Below, in pieces: positions 1 through 12,090 of a DNA stretch of 64,000 nucleotides (positions within the stretch are counted from its first letter, which is position 1; each line of letters opens with the position of its first letter). The DNA lies in assembly GCF_014648135.1 (NCBI RefSeq), contig NZ_BMQN01000001.1:744001-808000 (forward strand). The letters run 5' to 3'. Source of the DNA: Deinococcus sedimenti. Lineage in GTDB: Bacteria; Deinococcota; Deinococci; Deinococcales; Deinococcaceae. The notes beneath the pieces were generated by a model. The model had not been told where the DNA came from. It worked only from the letters and a program-made list of their open reading frames with translations, and ran no database searches. The translations under genes were made by a program, and so were the position numbers.

Positions 1-493
1 GGCCCGTGATGTAGTACGGAAGGTTCGCGATGACCCGCGTGCCCTGCGGCAGCGTGGCGTAGTCGAAGTCCAGCGCGTCGCCCCACACGACCTGCACGTC
101 CAGGCCGTCCAGCGTCTCGGCCAGCACGGGCCGCAGCCGCTCGTCCTTTTCCAGCGTCGTGACCTGCGTGCCCCTGGAGGCGATCTCGCGGGTCAGGACG
201 CCCAGGCCCGGGCCGATCTCCAGCACGGGCACGCCGGGCGCGGCGCCGCCCGCCTCGGCGATGGCGCGCAGGATGTTCCCGTCGATCAGGAAGTTCTGCC
301 CGAGACTCTTGGTGGGCTTCAGCCCGTGGCGGTCCAGCAGGTCCCGTACGCGCGCCGGGGAGTACAGCGGCGCAGCGCTCAGGTCACGCTCCTCGTGGTC
401 GGCGGGGCGGTCCGTCGAGCGGCGGTCAGGGCCGCGCCGGTCGGACGGGCGGCGGTCGGAGGTGCGGGCGGGTCTGCGGGAGTCTCTGGGCAT
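1..493 (-). CDS. rsmA: 16S rRNA (adenine1518/1519-N6) dimethyltransferase, N-terminal part
   Basis: RsmA/KsgA dimethylates two adjacent adenines in helix 45 of 16S rRNA late in 30S assembly, using S-adenosylmethionine. The visible 164 residues run off the left window edge. They contain the entry motif LGQNFLID at about residues 64-71 and, at the edge, the catalytic motif NLPYYIT. The start is the ATG at 491-493. Relative to E. coli RsmA there is an extra N-terminal tail of about 40 residues built of Arg/Asp/Pro/Ser (repeats such as SDRR, PDRR, TDRP), probably disordered. The tail is seen directly; its role is unknown. The gene is divergent from the TPR gene; the 105-bp gap carries a TATACT that is palindromic (AGTATACT) and so could serve either strand. 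Confidence 0.93.
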   Translation of the reverse strand, partial: MPRDSRRPARTSDRRPSDRRGPDRRSTDRPADHEERDLSAAPLYSPARVRDLLDRHGLKPTKSLGQNFLIDGNILRAIAEAGGAAPGVPVLEIGPGLGVLTREIASRGTQVTTLEKDERLRPVLAETLDGLDVQVVWGDALDFDYATLPQGTRVIANLPYYITG

Positions 494-585
494 GCGGGGA
501 CGGCCCTCCGGGGCCAGGAAGTGAGGGGAAGCGTGCGGGCGGGACAACGGTGAGCGCCGCTGTGGGCGCGCCGGGAACACGTCAG

Positions 586-591
586 TATACT
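586..591 (+). promoter_or_regulatory. -10 box of a leaderless promoter
   Basis: TATACT lies 6 nt before the GTG at 598. This is the spacing seen before many starts in this window. The surrounding AGTATACT is self-complementary, so the same hexamer could also serve rsmA on the other strand. No clear -35 is visible. Confidence 0.5.
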
Positions 592-597
592 CACGGG

Positions 598-654
598 GTG
601 AGTTTCCGTTCCGGGCCGTACCGCTGCCGCGCCACCTGCCGGGGTCCGTCGTGA
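598..654 (+). CDS. Possible leaderless 18-codon leader ORF coupled to the TPR gene
   Basis: A GTG at 598-600 sits 6 nt after the TATACT -10 box and opens an 18-codon frame (predicted MSFRSGPYRCRATCRGPS) ending in TGA at 652-654. The next gene's GTG start (651-653) overlaps this stop as GTGA. The TPR gene has no Shine-Dalgarno of its own, so ribosomes terminating here would be delivered to its start. The peptide is Arg- and Cys-rich. That it is translated is inference from position only. Confidence 0.4.
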   Translation: MSFRSGPYRCRATCRGPS

Positions 655-1481
655 CCGCCGACCTGACCACCGACCCCCAGGTCGTCCCGGACCCCGCCCC
701 GGCCGCGCTGAGTGACCTGATCCGCGCCGGGGCGTGGCGCCGCGCCGCCGCGACCGCAAGCGTGCTGGGCGAGAGTGCCGACCTCGTGGATGCCCTGCAG
801 ACGCTGCGGGTCGTGCAGGACGAGATCCGCGCCCGCCGCTACCCCGCCGCGCGTCAGCAGCTGGCCGCGTACGCCTCGGTCGCCGATTCGCTGACGCACC
901 CGCTGGCGGCCGAGCTGCGCCTGTACGTCCACCCGGGGGAGGTCATGCAGGCGCTGGACGCGCTGGAGGCGCAGCGCCGCGCCGACGATCCGGCCGCGCT
1001 GCGCGGGGCGCTGGCGGGCGCGCTGGCACAGCCCCTGACCCGCGCCGAGGCGCTGAACGCCCTGGGCGTCCTGCACGCCATGCTGGGCGACGAGGCGCAG
1101 GCCCGCGAGGCCCTGACCGCCGCGCGCGAGGCCGACCCCGGCCACTACCGCGCCCTGACGAACCTGGGCAACCTGGACATGGAGGCCGGACGGTTCGCGC
1201 AGGCGGAAGCCATCTACCGCGAGGTGCTGGCCCTGGAACCCGACTACGACGGCGGGCACCACAACCTCGGGGTGGCGGTGCGGCGTCAGGGGCGCGTGGC
1301 GGAGGGCGTGCGGCACATCCGCCACGGGCAGCGGCTCGCCATGAAACGCTCCCGCGAGGACACCCGCGCCGAGGCGAAGGAACAGCTGAGCCGCACCCCA
1401 GCCCTGAAGTACCTGCGCTTCGTGCTGCTCGCTGTCGCCGCGCTGGTCATCTTCCTGGTGCTGCGCGGCGCGGGCAGCTGA
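651..1481 (+). CDS. TPR-repeat protein with a C-terminal membrane anchor
   Basis: 276 residues, GTG start overlapping the mini-ORF stop. The sequence is helical throughout. Two clear tetratricopeptide repeats lie at about residues 130-210 (ALNALGVLHAMLGDEAQA; ALTNLGNLDMEAGRFAQA), followed by a charged linker and a single hydrophobic helix at the extreme C-terminus (about 253-272, LRFVLLAVAALVIFLVLRG). No signal peptide is visible, so it looks tail-anchored with the TPRs in the cytoplasm, probably a scaffold for protein contacts at the membrane. The partner is unknown. nnr follows 7 nt downstream and is likely cotranscribed. Confidence 0.8.
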   Translation: MTADLTTDPQVVPDPAPAALSDLIRAGAWRRAAATASVLGESADLVDALQTLRVVQDEIRARRYPAARQQLAAYASVADSLTHPLAAELRLYVHPGEVMQALDALEAQRRADDPAALRGALAGALAQPLTRAEALNALGVLHAMLGDEAQAREALTAAREADPGHYRALTNLGNLDMEAGRFAQAEAIYREVLALEPDYDGGHHNLGVAVRRQGRVAEGVRHIRHGQRLAMKRSREDTRAEAKEQLSRTPALKYLRFVLLAVAALVIFLVLRGAGS

Positions 1482-1488
1482 GCGGATC

Positions 1489-2958
1489 ATGCGGGGCGCG
1501 GTCCTCACCCCGGACGGTGTGCGCGCCATCGACGCGCGCCTGGAACGCGCGGGCCTGCTCGACCCGGCCATGGAGGTCGCCGGGGAGGCCGTCGCCCGCG
1601 CCGTGCAGGAGCGCTGGCCGACCGGGCGGGTCGTGCTGCTGGCGGGCGGCGGCGCGAACGGGGGGGACGCGCTCGTCGCCGCGCGGCACCTGCTCGCCGC
1701 CGGGCGTTCGGTCACGGTCCTGGCCCGCCCGTCCACGCATCCCCTGACCCGCCTGAACCGCCGCCGACTGCGGGCCGTGCGGGGCGAGGTCCGGCCCCTG
1801 ACCCCGGCCAGCCTGAACCGCGCCGCGCGGGGCGCCACCGTGCTCGTGGACGGCCTGCTCGGCACCGGGTTCCGCCCCCCGCTGCGGGACGATCTGGCCC
1901 GCGTGATCGGCGCGCTGAACGCCCGTGACCGCGGCCCGGACGTGCTCGCCATCGACCTGCCCAGCGGTCTGGATGCCACGCGCGCCGACCTGCCCGGCGA
2001 GGCGGTGCGCGCCGACGTGACCGTCACGTTCATCGGTCCGAAACCCGCCCAGCTGTTCGGGGACGCCGCCGCGCACGGCGAGACGCTGATCGTCACGCCT
2101 CTGCCGGTGCCTGCCGCGTGGATTGAGGACGTGCAGGTCGCCGCCCGCCCGGACGACGCGGCCCTGGGCGCGCTGCTCCCGGTCCGGACGGCCTCGGCGC
2201 ACAAGGGCACCGCGGGCCGCGTGTGGATCGTCGGGGGAGACCCGGGCACGGTCGGTGCGCCCGCCCTGGCCGGGCTGGGCGCCCTGCGGACCGGGGCGGG
2301 GCTCGTCACGGTCCACTCGGCGGCGGACGTGCCGCTCGTCACGCCGGAACTGATGGCGCAGCGCCACGCCGACCTGCGCGCCTTCCTCACGGCGAGTGAC
2401 GTGCGCCCGGACGCTGTCGCCCTCGGCATGGGCCTCGGCCCGGACGCCCCGGCGCTGGCGCGCGAGGTCCTGCGCTGGACCGTGCCGACCGTCCTCGACG
2501 CCGACGCCCTCCAGCCCGAACTCTGCGGGCACGGGCACGACCGCTGCCTCTGGACCCCGCACCCCGGCGAGGCCGCCCGCGTGCTGGGCGTCTCTACCCT
2601 CGAGATCACCCGCGACCCGCTGGCCGCCGCCCGCGCCCTGCAGGAGCGGCTGGGCGGCGTGGTCGTCCTGAAGGGTGGCCCCAGCGTCGTCGCGCGCTCG
2701 GGTGACCTGAGTGTCTCGACCGGCGGCCACCCGGGCATGGCGAGCGCGGGCATGGGCGACACCCTCGGCGGCATGCTGGCCGCGCTGCTCGCGCAGGGCC
2801 TTCCGGCCTGGGACGCGGCCCGGGTCGGCGTGCGCCTGCACGCGCGCGCCGGGGAGCGCGCCGCACGAACCTTCGGGTACGGACTGGGCGCCACCGACGT
2901 CGCCCACGAAATCGGCGGTGCCTGGGCCGACCTCAGATCCGCCGGGCCGCGCCCCTGA
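1489..2958 (+). CDS. nnr: Bifunctional NAD(P)H-hydrate repair enzyme (epimerase + ADP-dependent dehydratase)
   Basis: Repairs NADHX and NADPHX, the hydrated forms of damaged NAD(P)H: the N-terminal YjeF_N domain epimerises R to S, and the C-terminal ribokinase-like YjeF_C domain dehydrates S-NAD(P)HX with ADP. The 489 residues fit the usual two-domain length. The N-terminal half (about 1-210) has the GGGANGGDALVAARHL nucleotide loop; the C-terminal half (about 225-485) begins HKGTAGRVWIVGG and carries the dehydratase signature GHPGMASAGMGDTLGG near residue 410. ATG start 7 nt after the TPR gene. A housekeeping metabolite-repair gene. Confidence 0.95.
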   Translation: MRGAVLTPDGVRAIDARLERAGLLDPAMEVAGEAVARAVQERWPTGRVVLLAGGGANGGDALVAARHLLAAGRSVTVLARPSTHPLTRLNRRRLRAVRGEVRPLTPASLNRAARGATVLVDGLLGTGFRPPLRDDLARVIGALNARDRGPDVLAIDLPSGLDATRADLPGEAVRADVTVTFIGPKPAQLFGDAAAHGETLIVTPLPVPAAWIEDVQVAARPDDAALGALLPVRTASAHKGTAGRVWIVGGDPGTVGAPALAGLGALRTGAGLVTVHSAADVPLVTPELMAQRHADLRAFLTASDVRPDAVALGMGLGPDAPALAREVLRWTVPTVLDADALQPELCGHGHDRCLWTPHPGEAARVLGVSTLEITRDPLAAARALQERLGGVVVLKGGPSVVARSGDLSVSTGGHPGMASAGMGDTLGGMLAALLAQGLPAWDAARVGVRLHARAGERAARTFGYGLGATDVAHEIGGAWADLRSAGPRP

Positions 2959-2976
2959 CGGGGGTATGAACCGTCT

Positions 2977-2991
2977 GGTCAACTGCTGACC
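2977..2991. promoter_or_regulatory. Short inverted repeat upstream of the DUF4388 gene
   Basis: GGTCA-ACTGC-TGACC, a perfect 5-bp inverted repeat with a 5-nt centre, lies just before a TAGCTT hexamer (3001-3006) that could be the -10 of the DUF4388 gene. A possible operator; nothing else supports it. Confidence 0.25.
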
Positions 2992-3016
2992 GGAAGGTGA
3001 TAGCTTGCAGCCATCC

Positions 3017-3727
3017 ATGCAAGGCCTGCTCAGCGATGTGCCCCTGATGGGCGTCTTGGAACTGATCCACACCACCCGCCAGACGGGCGTTCTCGACGTT
3101 CAATCCGACGTTCCCTTCACGGTCGCCTTCATGAACGGCGAGGTGATCTCCGGCGGCATTCTCGACTGGCTGGGCACCGAGGCCATCCAGGCCAGCCCGA
3201 TCCTGGCCGAATCCGGCACCTTCCGATTCGAGTCCCGCGGCGTGACCGGCACGCCCCTGGCACCGTACGGGCACTTCTCGACCGACTGGGCGCGCATCAG
3301 CGACGAGTGGGACCAGGTGTGCGCCGTGATCGGCAGCCCCAGCCAGGTGTTCCAGGGCCGCGTGCCGATGTTCGACGACCCCGGCGGCCGCTCCATCCGC
3401 GCGGTCGCGCGGGACGTCGAGATTCCCCTGTTCGAGGTCGCGCAGACGGTCACCCAGGCTGTCCGAGAGGGGAAACTCACCCCGACCGGCCGCTTCGAAT
3501 GGTCCCGTCTGAAACTTCAACCGGCCGGGCAGCGCGCCGCGCTGCACCCGGTGGCCCGCCTGCTGGACGGCGACCGCACCCTGGCCGACGCCGTCGAGGC
3601 AGGGACCAGCGTGTCGGACGTCCGCGAGTACCTGCTGGGCGAACTGCGCCTGGGCCTGCGGTTCCCCGGAAGCGGCTGGGTCATGCGGGACCTCGTGTGG
3701 GAACACCGGCACCTGCGCGCCACCTGA
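3017..3727 (+). CDS. DUF4388 (PATAN-type) domain protein
   Basis: 236 residues. The first ~85 match the DUF4388 pattern: MQGLLSDVPLMGVLELIHTT, then a strand-rich stretch with FMNGEVISGG and a C-terminal TFRFE strand. DUF4388/PATAN domains occur in bacterial signalling proteins and are thought to bind other proteins. The remaining ~150 residues look like a helical winged-helix-like region and match nothing I can name. ATG 3017 is preferred because the domain normally opens Met-x-Gly near this point and TAGCTT lies 10 nt upstream. A TTG at 3005, 4 nt after GGTGA, is the alternative and would add four residues. Confidence 0.75.
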   Translation: MQGLLSDVPLMGVLELIHTTRQTGVLDVQSDVPFTVAFMNGEVISGGILDWLGTEAIQASPILAESGTFRFESRGVTGTPLAPYGHFSTDWARISDEWDQVCAVIGSPSQVFQGRVPMFDDPGGRSIRAVARDVEIPLFEVAQTVTQAVREGKLTPTGRFEWSRLKLQPAGQRAALHPVARLLDGDRTLADAVEAGTSVSDVREYLLGELRLGLRFPGSGWVMRDLVWEHRHLRAT

Positions 3728-3760
3728 CCTGCCCGCCAGAGAACATGGCGCGGCGTGGCG

Positions 3761-3766
3761 TAGAAT
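3761..3766 (+). promoter_or_regulatory. -10 box overlapping a decoy ATG; sets the start at 3774
   Basis: TAGAAT occupies 3761-3766 and shares bases with the ATG at 3765. A transcript from this box would begin about 7 nt downstream, at the second in-frame ATG (3774). The first ATG would then not be in the mRNA. Confidence 0.6.
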
Positions 3767-3773
3767 GCCCGGC

Positions 3774-5447
<1,674 letters not shown>

Positions 5448-5873
5448 CAGGGCACTCAATCGGTGCCGTGCGGTGTTGACGCCATTCCTGAACCGCGCGG
5501 AGCGGATCGCCGCAGATGACCTCCGGCCGAGGTGAACGGGAGGGGCGTTCAGGTGAGCATTCACTTCAGGGTCCGAACGGTGAGTGAAGCCCCGGTCCAT
5601 GGCGTGCACAGCGGTTTTCAGTTCCATCCTGGGGGCAAGAGCACGCCCTTCAATTCCACTTCCAGTCACTGTCTGTCTCAGGTGCTCGCTTCGATCGATT
5701 CAGAGGGATCGAGGGATACCCTCAATACCTCTGAACTCTACTGAGATGGTCTTTTCCATTCACCTCCTTCTGCTGTTGGCTCCGGTTCAGGAACGAATGA
5801 TGCAGGTCCGGCGCCGGGCTCTCACGCAGATGCGGTAGAGGTGGCGGCCGACAGGCACTAGCCTGCCGGGCAG
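5448..5873. other. 426-bp intergenic region, AT-richer than its surroundings
   Basis: No convincing gene on either strand. Codon bias is absent and short frames are interrupted. The region holds one clear stem-loop (5700-5734) and, at its right end, a TAGCCT (5859-5864) 9 nt before the phospholipase D gene, which probably is that gene's -10 box. Base composition is visibly less GC-rich between about 5640 and 5780 than in flanking genes. Confidence 0.5.
5700..5734. other. Two-tier stem-loop in the intergenic region
   Basis: TCAGAGG (5700-5706) pairs with CCTCTGA (5728-5734) and inside it GAGGG (5711-5715) pairs with CCCTC (5719-5723) around an ATA loop, with 4-nt internal loops GATC and AATA. 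No T-tract follows on either strand, so it is not a standard terminator. It could be part of a small RNA or a repeat remnant. Confidence 0.4.
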
Positions 5874-7343
5874 ATGCGTGGCGCCGCCCTCCTGTTCGCT
5901 TGTCTTCTCGGTTCGTCCCAGGCTGCTCGCCTTCCGCTGTTCCTGGGTCCGGCTGCGCCGCCGGCCGCGGTGGCCCCGCAACGGTGCGCCCCGCCGGACG
6001 CTCCGCTGGAACGGACGCTCTGGACACTCGACCGGGCGCGCGGCGGTCCGGACCTCTCCTGCGGGAACGAGGTGCTGGGAGCCGTCCGCACCCCGCAGGA
6101 CCTCGATACGCCCCGGGACGCCTTCGACACGCTGGCTGACGAGATCCGCGCCGCCCGCAGCGAGGTGCTGCTGACCAGCATGGAATGGGAGAGTGAGCCG
6201 GGCCACCCCGGCGCCACCTTCATCCAGGCGGTCCGTGACCTGCATGAGCGGGTGAGGGCCGACCCGGCCGCCTATCCGCAGGGGATGACCATCCGCGTGC
6301 TGCTGGGCAACTACCCGCAACTGAACGACCCGGCCGGAACCGCCCAGATTCTCGAACTGGCCCGGGAACTGCGCCGCGCCGGGGTGCCCCTGAGTGATCT
6401 GGAGGGCCGCTGGACGCTGACCCTGCTGAAGTACGCGTACCTGCCGCACAGTCACGTGAAACTGCACGTGATCGACGGTCAGGACCTGACGGTCAGCGGG
6501 TACAACTTCACGGCGTGGCACCTCCCGCTGGGCACGCCGGGCGGGCTGGCGCTACATGACACGGGGCTGCGTCTGCGGGGCCCGGCCGCGCAGGAGGGTG
6601 TGGCCGCCTTCGACGACCTGTGGCGGCTCAGTGATCAGCTGGTCTGTCCGCCGGACATCACGCCGGATACGGTGGCGGCCCGCTGCGCCCTGCGGCCAGC
6701 CGGGCGACCCACGCACCCGACTGGCGCCACGCGGGCGGTCTCCGCCGGGTCTGACCGCGCGTTTTTGCTGTACCGGCGCACCGCCGGGGAGGATAACGCG
6801 GACCGCGCGCACCTGGCGCTGATTGGTGCGGCCCGGCACAGCATCGACCTGATGCAGGCGGATTTCAGCCCGGGCCTGGACTGCTGGTTCGGGTACGTCA
6901 CGCCGGAGTCCTGTCCGCTGGACCGTCTGCCCGTGTACTTCCCGGCGCTGCTGAGGGCCATGCAGCGCGGAGTGCACGTGCGGCTGCTGGTCGTGGATTA
7001 CGGGTTCGGCAAACCGGCCAACCGGACCGGGGTGGCGCTGATGCGCCGTGAACTGAGGCGCCGCGGTCTGGACGGGCTGTTCGACGCGCGGTACACCACG
7101 TTCAGGTTGCATACCAAGGCCATGACGGTCGACGGGGACATGGTCGTGGTGGGCAGCATGAACTTCCATTTCAGCGCGTGGGGCAGCGCCGGTCTGGCCG
7201 AGGCGGCCTTGGCGACCGGGAACGCCGCCGCCGTGGCCGAGCAGGAACGGTCCTTCGAGCGGGCCTGGACGACCAGCAGCGTTCCCGTGCCCGAGGAGCG
7301 CTGGCTGTCGCGGATTCCCCGGGATCTGGTCTCGGTTCCCTGA
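5874..7343 (+). CDS. Secreted phospholipase D-like protein
   Basis: 489 residues with an N-terminal signal peptide ([18 protein letters not shown]). Two HKD motifs characteristic of the phospholipase D superfamily are present: HVKLHVIDG...SGYN from about residue 194 and HTKAMTVDG...GSMN from about residue 413. Both keep His, Lys and Asp. The pair forms one active site that cleaves phosphodiester bonds through a phosphohistidine. The family covers phospholipases, cardiolipin synthases and nucleases; export argues for an extracytoplasmic lipase or nuclease, but the substrate cannot be read from sequence. Four Cys in the mature part could form disulfides. TAGCCT at 5859-5864 is the probable -10. 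Confidence 0.85.
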   Translation: MRGAALLFACLLGSSQAARLPLFLGPAAPPAAVAPQRCAPPDAPLERTLWTLDRARGGPDLSCGNEVLGAVRTPQDLDTPRDAFDTLADEIRAARSEVLLTSMEWESEPGHPGATFIQAVRDLHERVRADPAAYPQGMTIRVLLGNYPQLNDPAGTAQILELARELRRAGVPLSDLEGRWTLTLLKYAYLPHSHVKLHVIDGQDLTVSGYNFTAWHLPLGTPGGLALHDTGLRLRGPAAQEGVAAFDDLWRLSDQLVCPPDITPDTVAARCALRPAGRPTHPTGATRAVSAGSDRAFLLYRRTAGEDNADRAHLALIGAARHSIDLMQADFSPGLDCWFGYVTPESCPLDRLPVYFPALLRAMQRGVHVRLLVVDYGFGKPANRTGVALMRRELRRRGLDGLFDARYTTFRLHTKAMTVDGDMVVVGSMNFHFSAWGSAGLAEAALATGNAAAVAEQERSFERAWTTSSVPVPEERWLSRIPRDLVSVP

Positions 7344-7383
7344 TCCGGCGCGCAGGCGCACGGTTCCCGGCAGGGCGCCGCTT

Positions 7384-7389
7384 TACACT
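7384..7389 (+). promoter_or_regulatory. -10 box of leaderless ispH
   Basis: TACACT ends 7 nt before the ATG at 7397, so transcription should begin at the start codon. This decides the start against an upstream in-frame extension. Confidence 0.55.
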
Positions 7390-7396
7390 GGGCGGC

Positions 7397-8392
7397 ATGA
7401 TCGAGCGGATTCATCTGGCCAAACCCCGCGGCTTCTGCGCGGGGGTCGTGATGGCCATTCAGGCGGTCGAGAAGGCCGCGCAGACTGAGGAGAAACCGGT
7501 GACGGTGTACCACTCCATCGTGCACAACCACACGGTCGTGGACCGGCTGTCGCAGGGGTACGGCGTGCATTTCGTGGAGGACCTGGACAGCGTGGAGGCC
7601 CTGCCGCAGGGCGGCGAGACGGTGGTGTTCAGCGCGCACGGGATCAGTCCGGTGGTGCGTGAGCGGGCGCGGGCGCTGGGCCTGGCGACCATCGACGCGA
7701 CCTGCCCGCTGGTGACGAAGGTGCACACCGAGGCGAAGAAGTACGCCCGTGAGGGCTACACGATCCTGCTGATCGGCGACAGTGCCCGGCATCAGGAGGT
7801 CATCGGTACGCGCGGCGAGGCGCCGGACGCGACCATCGTGGTCGGCGTGCTCGGCAAGAGCGGCGAGGGGCTGGCCGACCCGCACACGGTGCAGGTGCCG
7901 GACCCCGAGCGGCTGGTGGTGCTGACGCAGACGACCCTCAGCGTGGACGACACCCGCCGGACCATCGAGATCCTCAAGGGTCGCTTCCCGGCGCTGGTGG
8001 TGCCGCCCAGCGAGGACCTGTGCTACGCCACGAAGAACCGCCAGGACGCCGTGAAGGCGATCGCGCCGCTCGTGGACCTGTTCCTGGTGCTGACGAGCAC
8101 GCACAGCAGCAACGGCATGCGCCTGCTGGAACTCGCGGAGGCCGAGTGCGGCCGTTCGGTGCGGCTGGAGACGGCGGCGGACCTCGCGAGCGTGGACTTC
8201 ACGGGCGTGCATTCGATCGGGATCACGAGTGCGGCAAGTACGCCGGACGATCTGGTTCAGGAGGTCGTGGCGCATTTCCGCGCGCTGAACCCGTCCCTGG
8301 CGGTCGTCGAGGAGGGCGAGTGGGAGAACATCGAGTTCCGCGAGCCGAGGAAGATCCTCCCCACGCAGGCGCTGCCGCGCACCATGCAGTAG
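7397..8392 (+). CDS. ispH: 4-hydroxy-3-methylbut-2-enyl diphosphate reductase
   Basis: Last step of the MEP isoprenoid pathway: reduces HMBPP to IPP and DMAPP with a 4Fe-4S cluster. 331 residues, typical. The three cluster cysteines are visible: Cys14 in PRGFCAGV, Cys103 in DATCPLV and Cys209 in DLCYAT. His motifs VHNHTVV and AHG, which bind the diphosphate, are present, as is the late SSNSxR-like loop [10 protein letters not shown]. The frame stays open about 73 codons upstream into the PLD gene, but the -10 box and the family N-terminus place the start at 7397. It feeds carotenoid synthesis, for which the lycopene cyclase lies 36 kb away. Confidence 0.96.
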   Translation: MIERIHLAKPRGFCAGVVMAIQAVEKAAQTEEKPVTVYHSIVHNHTVVDRLSQGYGVHFVEDLDSVEALPQGGETVVFSAHGISPVVRERARALGLATIDATCPLVTKVHTEAKKYAREGYTILLIGDSARHQEVIGTRGEAPDATIVVGVLGKSGEGLADPHTVQVPDPERLVVLTQTTLSVDDTRRTIEILKGRFPALVVPPSEDLCYATKNRQDAVKAIAPLVDLFLVLTSTHSSNGMRLLELAEAECGRSVRLETAADLASVDFTGVHSIGITSAASTPDDLVQEVVAHFRALNPSLAVVEEGEWENIEFREPRKILPTQALPRTMQ

Positions 8393-8722
8393 GTGCCGGG
8401 CGACATTCTGGGCGTGGCGGCGCTGCTGCTGCGCCTGCTGCTGGCGTGGCAGGTCGTGTGGGGTCTGGTGGCCTTCGTGGCGATGTGGCGCGACAAGGGC
8501 TTTGCAGGCGAGGCTGGTCGCACGCGCATTCCCGAGCGGCAGTTGCATGCCCTGGAGGCGCGGGGCGGCTGGCTGGGGTCGTGGCTGGGGCAGAGGGTGT
8601 TCCGGCACAAGACCCGCAAGGTGGCGTATCAGCGGGTGTTCCGGCGGATCGCTCTGGCGTGGGCGCTGGCGGACGTGGTGATCGTGGCGAGCCTGATACT
8701 GCTCCCGGTCGTTTTCAATTGA
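8393..8722 (+). CDS. DUF1294 family small membrane protein
   Basis: 109 residues with a GTG start immediately after the ispH stop (0-nt gap), so cotranslated with ispH. Two hydrophobic helices flank a basic centre with the DUF1294 pattern GGWLGSWLGQRVFRHKTRK. Members of this family are short inner-membrane proteins of unknown function, often fused to cold-shock domains in other bacteria. No such fusion here. Confidence 0.8.
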   Translation: MPGDILGVAALLLRLLLAWQVVWGLVAFVAMWRDKGFAGEAGRTRIPERQLHALEARGGWLGSWLGQRVFRHKTRKVAYQRVFRRIALAWALADVVIVASLILLPVVFN

Positions 8723-8729
8723 TAAGAGT

Positions 8730-8759
8730 TTGACCCTTCTTCCTGTCATGCGCTAGGAT
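8730..8759 (+). promoter_or_regulatory. Sigma70-type promoter of lysZ
   Basis: TTGACC (8730-8735), an 18-bp spacer and TAGGAT (8754-8759). The ATG at 8767 follows 7 nt later, giving a leaderless mRNA. The ATG at 8758 overlaps the -10 box and is a decoy. Confidence 0.7.
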
Positions 8760-8766
8760 GCCGAGC

Positions 8767-9570
<804 letters not shown>

Positions 9571-9601
9571 CCCGCACCGGGCAGGGGAGGGCCGCGTGCG
9601 C

Positions 9602-9607
9602 TATGCT
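9602..9607 (+). promoter_or_regulatory. -10 box upstream of a small protein gene
   Basis: TATGCT lies 9 nt before the ATG at 9617, supporting that ATG over the GTG at 9596. Confidence 0.4.
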
Positions 9608-9616
9608 GATCCGCTC

Positions 9617-9898
9617 ATGCTGTCGCCCGCAGACCTCCTCACCTTCCTGAACGAACGCGGCGGCCGCGAATACCGTGTGCAGGCCCTGCTCCACACCGGG
9701 CGGGGCCGCAAGGCCGCCGTGCGCGAACTCGGCGAGTACTCGCTCACCGCGCGCGGCGAGACCGTGCAGGCCACCGGCCCGAGCGGCCAGACCCGCGACC
9801 TCACTCACGCGGACTTCCTGAGCGTGTTCGGCAGCTACACCTTCGGGCCTGCGCAGCCTACCGGGCGGATGACCGACCTGGGCCCGCTGTTCAGCTGA
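9617..9898 (+). CDS. Small hypothetical protein
   Basis: 93 residues, no recognised domain. The N-terminal third (SPADLLTFLNERGG) looks helical; the middle is strand-forming with several Arg/Gly (HTGRGRKAAVRELGEYSLTARGETV), and the tail is Gly/Pro-rich. No signal peptide or membrane helix. Codon use matches neighbouring genes and a -10 box precedes the start, so it is probably real. It lies between lysZ and ggt with its own promoter and shows no functional link to either. Confidence 0.6.
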   Translation: MLSPADLLTFLNERGGREYRVQALLHTGRGRKAAVRELGEYSLTARGETVQATGPSGQTRDLTHADFLSVFGSYTFGPAQPTGRMTDLGPLFS

Positions 9899-9935
9899 CC
9901 CGGCCAGCCTCCCAGTGGTGGTCACGGGCGCGCGG

Positions 9936-9941
9936 TAGGCT
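9936..9941 (+). promoter_or_regulatory. -10 box of leaderless ggt
   Basis: TAGGCT ends 6 nt before the GTG at 9948, consistent with a leaderless GTG start. Confidence 0.5.
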
Positions 9942-9947
9942 GCGTCC

Positions 9948-11552
<1,605 letters not shown>

Positions 11553-11584
11553 CGGCCAGCGGGCCGCGCGCCGCGAGCAGGAAC

Positions 11585-11637
11585 AGGGGAGAGGCGGTGC
11601 GCTGGGTTCAACTTCCGAGCGCACCGCCTCTTCCTGT
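11585..11637. terminator. Bidirectional terminator between ggt and cdd
   Basis: AGAGGCGGTGCGCT (11590-11603) is perfectly complementary to AGCGCACCGCCTCT (11618-11631), with a 14-nt loop, and the stem extends imperfectly through ACAGG/CCTGT. It lies between convergent genes. Confidence 0.75.
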
Positions 11638-11646
11638 CCGCCGACG

Positions 11647-12090
11647 TTACGCCGTGCCGACGTCGTGCCCGTCGTCCCGCTGCTCCAGGCGGAAGCCGTG
11701 CGGCAGGAAGTCCCGCACGTACCCACTGATGATGTCGCCGTGCTGGTTCACGCACACGACGCGGGCGTCCGGCGCGAACTCGAACAGCACCTGACGGCAC
11801 GCGCCGCACGGACTGGCGGGCGGGGTCGCCTCGGAGTACACGACGATGTCCGTGAATTCGCGCTCACCGGCGGTGGCCATGGCCTGCACGGCGCTCTGCT
11901 CTGCGCAGCGGCCCAGGCCGTAGCTGGCGTTCTCGACGTTCGCGCCGAAGTACACGCGCCCGTCGCGGGTCCGCAGCGCCGCGCCCACGTGGAACTTGCT
12001 GTACGGCGCGTACGCCTGCCGGAACGCCGCTTTCGCGCCCTCGAGCAGCTGGGGGTCGGGGGTGAGGTTCAGGGGGTTGGTGTCACTCAT
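11647..12090 (-). CDS. cdd: Cytidine deaminase
   Basis: Deaminates cytidine and deoxycytidine to uridines in pyrimidine salvage. 147 residues, the size of the tetrameric zinc class. Both zinc motifs are intact: RCAEQSAV (Cys plus the catalytic Glu) and PCGACRQ. ATG start overlaps the end of the upstream CNNM/CBS gene by 8 nt, so the two are cotranscribed. The C-terminal tail after the core (about residues 125-147) is Asp/Arg/His-rich and probably flexible. Confidence 0.95.
   Translation of the reverse strand: MSDTNPLNLTPDPQLLEGAKAAFRQAYAPYSKFHVGAALRTRDGRVYFGANVENASYGLGRCAEQSAVQAMATAGEREFTDIVVYSEATPPASPCGACRQVLFEFAPDARVVCVNQHGDIISGYVRDFLPHGFRLEQRDDGHDVGTA

Noticed and set aside
591..2894. Long open frame of 767 codons on the minus strand
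   Set aside because: Opposite to TPR and nnr, with Arg/Ser/Pro/Ala-rich composition typical of a shadow in high-GC DNA; no domain.
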